The notes under the pieces: generated by a model
Databases searched by the model: none
Seen by the model: only the letters and a program-made list of their open reading frames with translations
Told to the model about the DNA's origin: nothing
Translations under genes and position numbers: made by a program
DNA from: Propionibacteriales bacterium
GTDB taxonomy: Bacteria; Actinomycetota; Actinomycetes; Propionibacteriales; Nocardioidaceae
DNA length: 64,000 bases
NCBI GenBank assembly: GCA_026392455.1
Contig: JAPLCB010000007.1
Location: 52,194 to 116,193 of the forward strand
Reading direction: 5' to 3'
Part shown: positions 41,246 to 49,144 of the stretch, one piece after another
Layout of the letters: the number at the start of each line of letters is the position of its first letter
How positions within the stretch are numbered: the first letter of the stretch is position 1

Positions 41246-42097
41246 TCAATGTGCTCGCGGGGGAGGGAAGTAGGCCGGGTTGATCCGGCGCAGGTGCACG
41301 ATCAGGGTGAGCAGCAGGTCGGTCCGTACCGACGGGCGCTCGGCACCCAGGGCGAGCTGCAGGTGCAGGCTGCGCAAGAAGCCCTGGACGTTGCCGGCGA
41401 CCCGGAACGGGTGCTGGTCGGCGGTTCCGCGGCCCCGGGCCCCGGCAGCGACCCGGGCCACCCAGGGCTCCAGGACGTCCAGGCCGAGGATGTTGCGCTG
41501 CAGGACCTGAACGGTCGCGAGTGCCAGGCGGTCGTCCTCGCCGCAGACCCAGAAGGCGTCGGTGTCGGCCAACAACCGGTCCGCGATCACGTCGAGGATC
41601 ACGGTGAGCTCCAGGCGCCCCAGGTACGGCGACCTGGCCAGCGCGGCCAGCGCGTCGGCCCCGTGGGCGAGTGCGTGGGCCCAGCCCTTGCCCGGCACGA
41701 AGTCCCGGAAGTCCTGCTCCCGGGCGAGCCACCCCATCACCCGGTCGCCCCAGCGCAGCAGCACGTCGGGACCGGCAAGGCCCTGGCTGGTGCTCCGGTC
41801 GATGCACTCGGTGAGGACCAGTGCCGAGAAGCTCCGCCGGAAGACCGAGTCGTCGTCGGTCAGCCCCAGCCCGTACGCCAGGCCGTGCGTCATCCCGTCG
41901 CCCAGTCCGACCAGGAGGTCGTCGTAGATGCCTTCGTCGATCCAGGTGGCCAGGGCCGGGAAGGCGATGCCGTCGCGCACCTCGGGATCGGGATCGCCGA
42001 GCATCCGGGTCAGCTCCTCGGTCATCTCGACCAGTGACCGGTCGTCCGGCACGGCCAAGCCGTCGGCAACCACTTGCTCCCAAAATCCCGAGGACAT
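41246..42097 (-). CDS. DUF2785 protein
   Basis: 283-aa helical-repeat-like protein. The stretch VPGKGWAHALAHGADALAALARSPYLG is the DUF2785 hallmark; function unknown. No signal peptide or membrane helix. It ends 17 bases before the start of the TPP-enzyme gene on the same strand, so it is upstream in the same direction, though the TPP gene has its own -10 hexamer. Confidence 0.82.
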   Translation of the reverse strand: MSSGFWEQVVADGLAVPDDRSLVEMTEELTRMLGDPDPEVRDGIAFPALATWIDEGIYDDLLVGLGDGMTHGLAYGLGLTDDDSVFRRSFSALVLTECIDRSTSQGLAGPDVLLRWGDRVMGWLAREQDFRDFVPGKGWAHALAHGADALAALARSPYLGRLELTVILDVIADRLLADTDAFWVCGEDDRLALATVQVLQRNILGLDVLEPWVARVAAGARGRGTADQHPFRVAGNVQGFLRSLHLQLALGAERPSVRTDLLLTLIVHLRRINPAYFPPPRAH

Positions 42098-42135
42098 GGC
42101 CCGATTGTTGCATTCGGGCCCTCTGCCCCGACCCC

Positions 42136-42305
42136 GTGATCCTCGCTGCGCTCGTCAACACTTCCCGCTACGCCGCCAACGGAGCAAGCTCCTTGCGCCT
42201 CCGCTCGTGCGCGTAGGCTCCATCGCGTGATCCTCGCTGCGCTCGTCAACGCTCAGTCGCCCACTCGGTCACGAGCAAGCTCGGACGCTCGCTAGGCTCC
42301 AACGC
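42136..42305 (+). repeat. Two tandem leaderless mini-ORF repeat units upstream of pdtaS
   Basis: Two units start with the same 24 bases (GTGATCCTCGCTGCGCTC..., at 42136 and 42227). Each opens a short frame: 42136-42216 (26 aa, VILAALVNTSRYAANGASS...) and 42227-42295 (22 aa, VILAALVNAQSPTRSRASSDAR). In both the stop TAG is the first half of the -10 hexamer TAGGCT, which sits seven bases before the next GTG (the second unit, then pdtaS). The unit before gpgS (9128-9277) is homologous. Confidence 0.72.
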
Positions 42306-43772
42306 GTGCCGTCCCTGCCGGAGCTCGCCCGAGCCCACACCGATCTCACCCAGGGCGACCTGGTGTGGCTGGCCCGGCTGCAGGCCGACTGGCAGATCAT
42401 CGCGGACCTCTCGTTCGCGGACCTCGTCCTGTGGTTGCCGGCGCGTGACGGCAGCGGGTACTGGGCGGCGGGGCAGATGCGACCGACCACCGGTCCGACG
42501 GCCCTGGTCGACGACGTCGTGGGGACCTTCGTCGCGTCCGGTCGCCGGCCGCTCCTGGACTCGGCCCTGAGCACCGGCAGGATCGCGCGCGACGGGGATC
42601 CCGAGTGGCGTGACGACGTACCGGTCCGGGTCGAGGCAATCCCGGTCCGGCGGGGTGATCGGGTGATCGCTCTGGTCGGCAGGAACACGAACCTGCACGG
42701 CGTACGGACACCGAGTCGGTTGGAGCTGTCGTACCTCCAGACGGCGAGCGAGCTGACCCAGATGATCGCCCGCGGCGCATTCCCGTACGCCGGTGAGCGC
42801 TCGGACCATGCTGACACCCCGCGCGTCGGTGACGGGTTCATCCGGGTCGACGCAGCCGGTCGGGTCAGCTATGCCAGCCCCAACGCGCTCTCGGTGTACC
42901 GCAAGCTCGGGCTCTCCACCGATCTCGCCGACCAGGACCTGGCCGAGGTGACCCGCTCCCTGGTGCCTGCTTCGATGCGTCCCGACGAGGAGACCATCAG
43001 TGCCGTGCTCGGGGCGAAGATGCCACGCGACTGCGAGGTCGGGAACCGGGAGGCGACCGTGATCGTGCGGGCGATCCCGCTACGACCGGCGGGCACCCTG
43101 ACCGGCGGTCTGATCCTGCTGCGCGACGTGACCGACCTGCGGCGGCGTGACCGCGAGCTGGTGACGAAGGACGCGACCATCCGGGAGATCCACCACCGGG
43201 TGAAGAACAACTTGCAGACCGTGGCGGCGCTGCTGCGGTTGCAGGCACGCCGGATCGAGTCGACCAGCGGCCGCGAGGCCCTGGAGGAAGCCGTACGCCG
43301 GGTGGGTGCGATCGCGGTGGTGCACGAGATCCTCAGCCAGAGCTTCGAGGAGGCGGTCGAGTTCGACACCATCGCCGATCAGCTGCTCGGGCTGGTCAGC
43401 GAGGTCGGTGGTCACGAAGGTTCCGTGCGGCTGCGGCGTACGGGGTCGTTCGGGACGCTGAGCTCAGACGCCGCGACCCCGCTGGCCATGGTGCTGGTCG
43501 AGGCGCTTCAGAACGCGATGGAGCACGGGTTCCCGGACGGACGCTCCGGGGCGGTGGAGGTGACTGCACGTTCGGGTCCGGCGGCCGGCGACCTGGTCGT
43601 CGGAGTGCGTGACGACGGCATCGGACTTCCGGGGGGCTTCGACCTGGAGGCTTCCAGCAGCCTCGGGCTGTCGATCATGCAGACCTTGGTCGCCGAGATC
43701 GGCGGAGCACTCACGATCGGACCACGTGAGGACGGAGCCGGAACGTCGGTGGAGTTCACCTTTCCCCGGTGA
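42306..43772 (+). CDS. pdtaS: Sensor histidine kinase, PdtaS-like
   Basis: Cytosolic two-component kinase (488 aa) without membrane helices. An N-terminal GAF-like domain (about 1-150), a PAS-like domain (about 175-285), the HisKA_2 dimerisation helix with phospho-acceptor in EIHHRVKNNLQTVAALL (His about 296) and an HATPase domain (LVEALQNAMEHGF, VRDDGIGLPGGF, SSSLGLSIMQTL). In mycobacteria PdtaS (Rv3220c), next to whiB1 as here, signals to the antiterminator PdtaR and responds to nitric oxide and copper. GTG 42306 follows TAGGCT by seven bases. Confidence 0.9.
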   Translation: MPSLPELARAHTDLTQGDLVWLARLQADWQIIADLSFADLVLWLPARDGSGYWAAGQMRPTTGPTALVDDVVGTFVASGRRPLLDSALSTGRIARDGDPEWRDDVPVRVEAIPVRRGDRVIALVGRNTNLHGVRTPSRLELSYLQTASELTQMIARGAFPYAGERSDHADTPRVGDGFIRVDAAGRVSYASPNALSVYRKLGLSTDLADQDLAEVTRSLVPASMRPDEETISAVLGAKMPRDCEVGNREATVIVRAIPLRPAGTLTGGLILLRDVTDLRRRDRELVTKDATIREIHHRVKNNLQTVAALLRLQARRIESTSGREALEEAVRRVGAIAVVHEILSQSFEEAVEFDTIADQLLGLVSEVGGHEGSVRLRRTGSFGTLSSDAATPLAMVLVEALQNAMEHGFPDGRSGAVEVTARSGPAAGDLVVGVRDDGIGLPGGFDLEASSSLGLSIMQTLVAEIGGALTIGPREDGAGTSVEFTFPR

Positions 43773-43783
43773 CGCCGCCCTGA

Positions 43784-44035
43784 TCAGGCAGTGCGAACCC
43801 GGGCCCGGGCGTTGCGGCGCTTCAACGCACGTCGCTCGTCCTCGCTGAGTCCGCCCCAGACGCCGTGGTCCTGCCCAGCTTCGAGCGCCCACGCGAGGCA
43901 CTGCTCACGCACGTCGCAACGGCGGCACACCTGCTTGGCTTCCTCGATCTGGAGGATGGCCGGCCCAGTGTTGCCGATGGGAAAGAACAGCTCCGGGTCT
44001 TCATCGAGACACGCGGAGCGGTGGCGCCAATCCAT
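43784..44035 (-). CDS. whiB1: WhiB1 iron-sulfur transcription factor
   Basis: 83 aa. Cluster ligands C9, C37, C40, C46 (C-x2-C-x5-C in VCRRCDVREQC) match WhiB1 exactly, followed by the GVWGG turn and a basic DNA-binding tail (RRALKRRNARARVR). WhiB1 holds an NO-sensitive [4Fe-4S] cluster and binds sigma region 4; it is essential in mycobacteria. It converges with pdtaS as in that genus. AGGAG lies upstream of the ATG, and a CRP-like palindrome 27 bases upstream suggests cAMP control. Confidence 0.94.
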   Translation of the reverse strand: MDWRHRSACLDEDPELFFPIGNTGPAILQIEEAKQVCRRCDVREQCLAWALEAGQDHGVWGGLSEDERRALKRRNARARVRTA

Positions 44036-44061
44036 GGCGGAGAGCTCCTGTTCTGCTGGTG

Positions 44062-44077
44062 TGTGAACGGATTCACT
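44062..44077. promoter_or_regulatory. CRP-like operator upstream of whiB1
   Basis: TGTGAACGGATTCACT fits TGTGA-N6-TCACA at nine of ten fixed positions. It ends 26 bases from the whiB1 start codon. M. tuberculosis whiB1 is known to be controlled by the cAMP receptor protein Rv3676. The rest of the gap (44078-44282) holds a lower-GC stretch but no gene. Confidence 0.62.
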
Positions 44078-44282
44078 AGGTCGGACCTGGAGCCAGACCG
44101 ATCGGGTCTGGACAGGGGGCGTGCCTACGTCGAGCGGGGCTGGGCGCAGGTACCTGCAAATATTGGCAACCCTGGGCCACGACCACAAGACCCCACACAG
44201 GTCACCTTCATCACAATATGACTGATTCCGGCGCCCAAGCCCGTGGTTTGTACTGATTTCGATGCGACTAGGCTTCTCACTT

Positions 44283-44675
44283 GTGGATCCCGACACTGCT
44301 GAACCTCGAAATCGCCCGGCTCCGGTGCCGCTGAAGGTCGCCGCGGTCGTCGTCGCGACCCAAGGGCTCTTCGCGGTGGTGTTCGGCGCGGCGGAGGCAC
44401 TCAACATCACGTCGGCCCGTGCGGTGATGGGGGCGACGACGGCCCTGTTCTTCGTGGCGTTCGGGTGCGGCATGGTGGCCTGTGCCTGGGGCTTGGCCCG
44501 CGTCAGGTCGTGGGCCCGCGGGCCGGTGATGCTGGCCCAGCTGATGTCGTTGGGTCTGGCGTGGAACTTCCGCGGTGGTGAGACCGGGTGGATCTCGGTC
44601 GTGCTGGCGGTCCCGGCGGTGATCGGTCTGGTCGGGATGCTGCACCCGCGGAGCGTCGAGGCCCTGAACTACTAG
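44283..44675 (+). CDS. Four-helix membrane protein
   Basis: 130 aa with four predicted membrane helices (KVAAVVVATQGLFAVVFGAA; GATTALFFVAFGCGMVACAW; WARGPVMLAQLMSLGLAW; WISVVLAVPAVIGLVGML). No recognised family. GTG 44283 was chosen because TAGGCT (44269-44274) lies eight bases upstream, inside the longer frame that starts at ATG 44262. Its stop shares CTAG (44672-44675) with the convergent sigF stop. Confidence 0.75.
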   Translation: MDPDTAEPRNRPAPVPLKVAAVVVATQGLFAVVFGAAEALNITSARAVMGATTALFFVAFGCGMVACAWGLARVRSWARGPVMLAQLMSLGLAWNFRGGETGWISVVLAVPAVIGLVGMLHPRSVEALNY

Positions 44676-45445
44676 GTCTCGATCTGGTTGCGCAGCTGCT
44701 CCAGGGTGCGGTTGAGCAACCGGGACACGTGCATCTGCGAGATACCGACCGTCTCGGCGATCTGGGACTGCGTCTGCTGGCGGAAGAACCGCAGGATCAG
44801 GATCTGCTGCTCGCGCACGGGCAGTCTCTCGATCAGGGGGCGCAAGGACTCCCGGAGCTCGACGTGCCCGATCTCCTCGTCGTCGGCCCCGAGGGTGTCC
44901 AGCCAGGTCGGCGCGTCGTCGGTCCCGTGCCCGGCGTCCAGCGACGTGGTCGCGTAGGCATGGGCGGACTCGATCCCGTCCAGCACGTCCTCGACACTGA
45001 CGTCGAGCCGCTCGGCTATCTCCCGGGCGGTGGGTGACCGTCCGAGCGACTGGGAGAGCTCCCCGGTCGCGACCGCGATCGACATCCGCAGCTCCTGGAG
45101 GCGTCGGGGAACCCGCACGGCCCAGCCCTTGTCCCGGAAGTGACGCTTGATCTCCCCGATGATCGTCGGGGTCGCGTACGTCGAGAACTCGACCCCGCGC
45201 TCGAGGTCGAAACGGTCGACCGCCTTGATCAGGCCGATCGTGCCGACCTGGACCAGGTCCTCGAACGGCTCGCCGCGCTGGGTGAAGCGGCGGGCGCAGT
45301 GGTCCACCAGCGGCAGGTGCAGCTCGATCAGCGCGGTCCGCGCGGCGTGCGCTCCGGCCTCGTCGGCGCAGTCGCCCAGCTCCACGAAGAGGGCACGACT
45401 GCGTTCCCGGACGGTCTCGCCGAGCGGCGGTCTCTCGTCGGTCAT
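44672..45445 (-). CDS. sigF: SigF/SigB-type alternative sigma factor
   Basis: 257-aa group 3 sigma factor: region 2 HLPLVDHCARRFTQRGEPFEDLVQVGTIGLIKAVDRFD and FSTYATPTIIGEIKRHFRDKGWAVRVPRRLQEL, region 3 LGRSPTAREIAERLDVSVEDVLDG, region 4 LPVREQQILILRFFRQQTQSQIAETVGISQMHVSRLL. It governs general stress or development in actinobacteria. Located two bases after the anti-sigma kinase gene, the usual rsbW-sigF order. Confidence 0.92.
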   Translation of the reverse strand: MTDERPPLGETVRERSRALFVELGDCADEAGAHAARTALIELHLPLVDHCARRFTQRGEPFEDLVQVGTIGLIKAVDRFDLERGVEFSTYATPTIIGEIKRHFRDKGWAVRVPRRLQELRMSIAVATGELSQSLGRSPTAREIAERLDVSVEDVLDGIESAHAYATTSLDAGHGTDDAPTWLDTLGADDEEIGHVELRESLRPLIERLPVREQQILILRFFRQQTQSQIAETVGISQMHVSRLLNRTLEQLRNQIET

Positions 45446-45447
45446 CG

Positions 45448-45828
45448 TCAGGAGCTGGTGCTGGTGGACGACTCGACGCTCAGGCCGATCACGAGCCGGT
45501 CGCCCGCGGTCGTCGCGGTGACGTCCGCCGCGGTGGCGCAGAGCACCTGCCAGGGGAAGCTCTCCGGATCGGGGACGGTCGGCTGGGCGACGTCAGCGCT
45601 GACCTCGACCACGATCCGCGATTCCTCCAGGAAGTACTGGGCCGCCAGGCTGCCGCCGGGGGTGGCGTCCGCCAGGACCAGCGCACTGGCCTCGCTGACC
45701 GCCATCTTCAGGTCCTCGAGGTCGTCGAGGGTGAAGTCGAGTCGGGCGGCGATCCCGGCAGTCGCCATCCGGAGGACGGCGACGTACGCGGTCTCCGCGG
45801 GCAGGCGAACCTCGGCGTCTGGGTGCAT
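45448..45828 (-). CDS. rsbW: Anti-sigma factor / serine kinase, RsbW family
   Basis: 126 aa HATPase_c_2 protein: LDFTLDDLEDLKMAVSEASALVLADA is the N-box helix (normally E-x2-x-N; here SEAS, so the Asn is not obvious). It holds SigF inactive and may phosphorylate an anti-anti-sigma partner, which is not encoded here. The ATG follows TAAGGT by seven bases (leaderless). The atypical N-box may mean weak or no kinase activity. Confidence 0.83.
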   Translation of the reverse strand: MHPDAEVRLPAETAYVAVLRMATAGIAARLDFTLDDLEDLKMAVSEASALVLADATPGGSLAAQYFLEESRIVVEVSADVAQPTVPDPESFPWQVLCATAADVTATTAGDRLVIGLSVESSTSTSS

Positions 45829-45859
45829 GGTTCCTACCTTAGGTGAGGGTGCACACGCA

Positions 45860-45893
45860 GAACGGGGCCGACCACACGTGGTCGACCCCGTTC
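45860..45893 (-). terminator. Strong 16-bp hairpin after sodN
   Basis: Arms GAACGGGGCCGACCAC (45860-45875) and GTGGTCGACCCCGTTC (45878-45893) pair with one G:T-type mismatch around a two-base loop. It lies 40 bases after the sodN stop and before rsbW on the same strand, so it most likely ends sodN transcription, although no U-run follows, as is usual in high-GC genomes. Confidence 0.75.
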
Positions 45894-45932
45894 GGGAGAA
45901 GGCGTTCGCGACGGCGAAGGCCTTCACGTCGT

Positions 45933-46334
45933 TCAGGCCTTCTTGGTCTCCCAGAAGATCTCGGCGATGGCGTCGATCTTGGCGAGCAGCTCGTCGGCCG
46001 CGGCCGCGTCCAGGCTGCCCTTGGTGCCACCGGCACCGGCGAGCTTGGTGGCCTCGTTGACCAGCGTGTGCAGCTGGGGGTACTTCTCGAAGTGCGGGGC
46101 CTTGAAGTAGTCGGTCCACAGCACCCAGAGGTGATGCTTGACGAGCTCGGAGCGCTCTTCCTTGATGATCAGTGCCCGGGTGCGGAAGTCGGGGTCGTCG
46201 TTGTCGGCGACCTTGGCGATCAGGGCCTTGATGGACTCCGCCTCGATGCGAGCCTGGGCGGGGTCGTACACGCCGCAGGGAAGGTCGCAGTGCGCGGAGA
46301 CCTCGACGGTGGGGGCGAACAGACGCGCGAACAT
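45933..46334 (-). CDS. sodN: Nickel-dependent superoxide dismutase
   Basis: Cytoplasmic superoxide dismutase (133 aa precursor). The nickel hook HCDLPCGVYDPAQAR begins at His15; a 14-residue leader must be removed to expose it. The rest is the four-helix bundle. The processing protease gene (sodX) is divergent, 52 bases away, the standard pairing. AGAGAGGACC precedes the ATG. Nickel-responsive repression by Nur is common in the phylum; I could not identify an operator with confidence. Confidence 0.95.
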   Translation of the reverse strand: MFARLFAPTVEVSAHCDLPCGVYDPAQARIEAESIKALIAKVADNDDPDFRTRALIIKEERSELVKHHLWVLWTDYFKAPHFEKYPQLHTLVNEATKLAGAGGTKGSLDAAAADELLAKIDAIAEIFWETKKA

Positions 46335-46386
46335 GCTCAGGTCCTCTCTGGTGGATCAGTGGGGTTCACCTGCGACACTACTCCGC

Positions 46387-46716
46387 GTGCGGACGCGGCG
46401 GATCTGGGGTCTCGCCCGGGTGACCGGGCGGTCGATGATCCCCACGCTGCAGCCCGGTGATCTGCTGCTGGTCCGGTACGGCACGCCCGGCTCGACCGGT
46501 GACCTGGTGCTCGCCCGGTTCGCCGACGGCACCCTCGCCGTGAAGCGGATCGCGTACGCCGCGGAGGTGCGTCCCGGTTCGCTGGGGTGGTTCCTGCTCA
46601 GCGACAACCCCGCCGAAGGAGTCGACTCCCGCCACCGGGGAGCGATCGACCCGGACGCGCTGGTCGCGGTGGTCCGGGCCCGGGTCTGGCCGCGCCCTGG
46701 GCCGCTGCGGGGCTGA
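46387..46716 (+). CDS. sodX: Nickel-SOD maturation protease
   Basis: Small S26-type peptidase (109 aa): catalytic Ser in VTGRSMIPTLQPGDLLLV, Lys in LAVKRIAYA and the SDN segment LLSDNPAEGVDSRHRG. It removes the SodN leader to free the nickel-binding His. No membrane helix, fitting its cytoplasmic substrate. GTG 46387 was taken because it directly precedes the domain. Confidence 0.9.
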   Translation: MRTRRIWGLARVTGRSMIPTLQPGDLLLVRYGTPGSTGDLVLARFADGTLAVKRIAYAAEVRPGSLGWFLLSDNPAEGVDSRHRGAIDPDALVAVVRARVWPRPGPLRG

Positions 46717-46927
46717 GTCGCGACCCCTGGGTGTCGGGTCGGCCACATTCACCGACCGCGCCTGGGTGCCGGGTGGTGTCCTGTGAGACCATTTGGTCGG
46801 GAGATCCCCCAGTTCTGGCACTCCGTGGACCCAAACCAAGGTCAGCGTCGAGCAGCCTGCTCCACTTCGCCCTTGCTTCCCACGGAGTCACCCGTTGACT
46901 TCCCGATGTCACGAGAGAGCCAACCTG

Positions 46928-48142
46928 ATGGTTGCATTTGACCAGATTTCCCCTGTCGACCCTGCGCCTGACGCCAGGGAGGGGCGTGCCAGCGACCCGG
47001 TCTTCGTGCTGCACGAGGGCGGCAAGATGGAGATCGCGGCCACCGTGGCGCTGAACGGGCCTGACGAGCTGTCGCTGGCCTACACCCCCGGAGTGGCGGA
47101 GGTCTGCACCGCCATCGCCGAGGACCCCTCGATCTACCCGGACTACACCTGGACCGCGAACACCGTTGCGGTGATCACCGACGGCACCGCCGTGCTCGGG
47201 CTGGGCGACATCGGGCCGCGGGCCGCGATGCCGGTGATGGAGGGCAAGGCGGTGCTGTTCAAGCAGTTCGCCGGCATCGACGGCATCCCGATCTGCCTGG
47301 ACACCACCGACACCGAGGAGATCATCGAGACCATCATCCGGATGGCGCCGAGCTTCGGCGGGATCAACCTGGAGGACATCTCGGCCCCGCGGTGCTTCGA
47401 GATCGAGGAGCGTCTCAAGCAGGCGCTCGACATCCCGGTCTTCCACGACGACCAGCACGGCACCGCCGTGGTCACCCTGGCGGCGCTCGAGAACGCGATG
47501 AAGCTCACCGGCAAGTACCACGACACCGTCCGGATCGTGGTTTCCGGCGCCGGTGCCGCCGGCGTCGCGGTGACCCGGATCCTGCTCGCCGCCGGCTACC
47601 GGGACATCGCCGTGCTCGACCGTTCCGGAGTGCTGCACCGCGACCGCGCCGACATGAACGCCAGCAAGCGCTCGCTGGCCGCGGACACCGCGGACACCAC
47701 CGGCCGGTGGGGCTCGCTGGCGGCCGTGATGGAAGGCGCCGACGTCTACATCGGGCTGTCCGGCGGCAGCGTGCCCGAGGACGTCGTGGCCTCGATGGCC
47801 GATGAGGCGATCATCTTCGGCCTGGCCAACCCGACCCCCGAGGTGCACCCCGACCTCGCGCACAAGTACGCCCGCGTCGTGGCCACCGGGCGCTCGGACT
47901 TCCCGAACCAGATCAACAACGTGCTGGCCTTCCCGGGCATCTTCCGGGGTGCCTTCGACGTCCGGGCCACCGCGATCACCGAGGGGATGAAGCTCGCTGC
48001 TGCCCAGGCGCTGGCCGCGATCGTCTCCGACGAGCTGCGCGAGGACTACATCATCCCGTCGCCGTTCGACCCTCGGGTCGGTCCGACCGTGGCCGCTGCC
48101 GTCGCTGAGGCGGCCCGTCGAGACGGTGTGGCACGCCGCTAG
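46928..48142 (+). CDS. NAD(P)-dependent malic enzyme
   Basis: Decarboxylates malate to pyruvate (404 aa, short bacterial form without a phosphotransacetylase domain). Segments: AYTPGVAEVC, NTVAVITDGTAVLGLGDIGPRAAMPVMEGKAVLFK, the metal Asp-Asp in VFHDDQHGTAVV, nucleotide motif VVSGAGAAGVAVTRILL, and SDFPNQINNVLAFPGIFRGA. The 211-base gap before it carries a direct repeat CCTGGGTG-CGGGT (46726, 46761) and a GACCATTTGGTC palindrome (46787-46798), no gene. Confidence 0.93.
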   Translation: MVAFDQISPVDPAPDAREGRASDPVFVLHEGGKMEIAATVALNGPDELSLAYTPGVAEVCTAIAEDPSIYPDYTWTANTVAVITDGTAVLGLGDIGPRAAMPVMEGKAVLFKQFAGIDGIPICLDTTDTEEIIETIIRMAPSFGGINLEDISAPRCFEIEERLKQALDIPVFHDDQHGTAVVTLAALENAMKLTGKYHDTVRIVVSGAGAAGVAVTRILLAAGYRDIAVLDRSGVLHRDRADMNASKRSLAADTADTTGRWGSLAAVMEGADVYIGLSGGSVPEDVVASMADEAIIFGLANPTPEVHPDLAHKYARVVATGRSDFPNQINNVLAFPGIFRGAFDVRATAITEGMKLAAAQALAAIVSDELREDYIIPSPFDPRVGPTVAAAVAEAARRDGVARR

Positions 48143-48155
48143 GTAGTCTCGCGGG

Positions 48156-49124
48156 ATGTTCGCTGTCTACGCCGAGAAGTTCTCGACCGAGGACCCCCTG
48201 TCCGGACTGGTCGTCGGGGAGCGCCCCGACCCGGTCGTCCCGGACGGCTGGGCGAAGGTCACCGTCAAGGCTGCCTCGCTGAACCACCACGACCTCTGGT
48301 CGCTCAAGGGCGTCGGCCTGCGCGCGGACCGGTTGCCGATGATCCTGGGCTGCGACGCGGCCGGGTACGACGAGGACGGCAACGAGGTCGTCGTGCACGC
48401 GATCATCAACGACCCGCTCTGGGCCGGCGACGAGACCCTCGACCCCCGGCGGTCGATCCTCTCCGAGCTGCACCAGGGCACCTTCGCCGAGTACGTCGTC
48501 GTCCCGAGGCGGAACCTGATCCCGAAGCCGGCGTCGCTCTCGTTCGCCGAGGCGGCCACGCTGCCCACCGCCTGGCTCACGGCGTACCGGATGCTGTTCA
48601 CCCAGGGCGGGCTGAAGGCCGGGGACACGGTGCTGGTCCAGGGGGCCGGCGGTGGTGTCGCGACGGCTCTCATCATCCTGGCCCGTGCTGCCGGGCTGAA
48701 GGTGCTCGCGACCAGCCGGGACGAGGCCAAGCGGGCCCGCGCCCTGGAGATCGGCGCCCACGAGGTCTTCGAGTCCGGAGCCCGGCTGCCGGTCAAGGTC
48801 GACGCCGTGATGGAGACCGTCGGCAAGGCGACCTGGACGCACTCGATCCGGGCGCTGCGCCCGGGCGGGGCGATCGTCATCTCCGGAACCACCTCGGGCC
48901 CGGACCTCGCCGACGCCGAGCTCACCCGGATCTTCTTCCTGCAGCTGCGGGTGATCGGCTCGACGATGGGTTCCTCCACCGAGCTGGCCAGCCTGATCAG
49001 CATGCTCGACGCCACCGGTGTGCGACCGTTGATCGACTCGGAGATCCCGATGACCTCGGCCGCGGACGGATTCACCGCCATCGCCGGCGGGGACGTCTTC
49101 GGGAAGATCGTCCTGACCCGCTGA
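48156..49124 (+). CDS. Zinc-type (MDR) alcohol dehydrogenase/quinone reductase family protein
   Basis: MDR-fold oxidoreductase (322 aa): N-terminal GroES-like domain (LNHHDLWSLKGVGLRADRLPMILGCDAAG), NAD(P) site VLVQGAGGGVATALIILARA. The structural-zinc cysteines and catalytic Cys are absent, so it is more like the quinone-oxidoreductase or enoyl-reductase branch. ATG follows TAGTCT (48144-48149) by six bases (leaderless). Confidence 0.87.
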   Translation: MFAVYAEKFSTEDPLSGLVVGERPDPVVPDGWAKVTVKAASLNHHDLWSLKGVGLRADRLPMILGCDAAGYDEDGNEVVVHAIINDPLWAGDETLDPRRSILSELHQGTFAEYVVVPRRNLIPKPASLSFAEAATLPTAWLTAYRMLFTQGGLKAGDTVLVQGAGGGVATALIILARAAGLKVLATSRDEAKRARALEIGAHEVFESGARLPVKVDAVMETVGKATWTHSIRALRPGGAIVISGTTSGPDLADAELTRIFFLQLRVIGSTMGSSTELASLISMLDATGVRPLIDSEIPMTSAADGFTAIAGGDVFGKIVLTR

Positions 49125-49144
49125 CCGACCCACCCGGAGGACCG

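Noticed and set aside
41229..42161. N-terminal extension of the TPP enzyme frame
   Set aside because: It is out-of-frame shadow of the DUF2785 gene; the enzyme fold and a leaderless promoter both point to ATG 41228.
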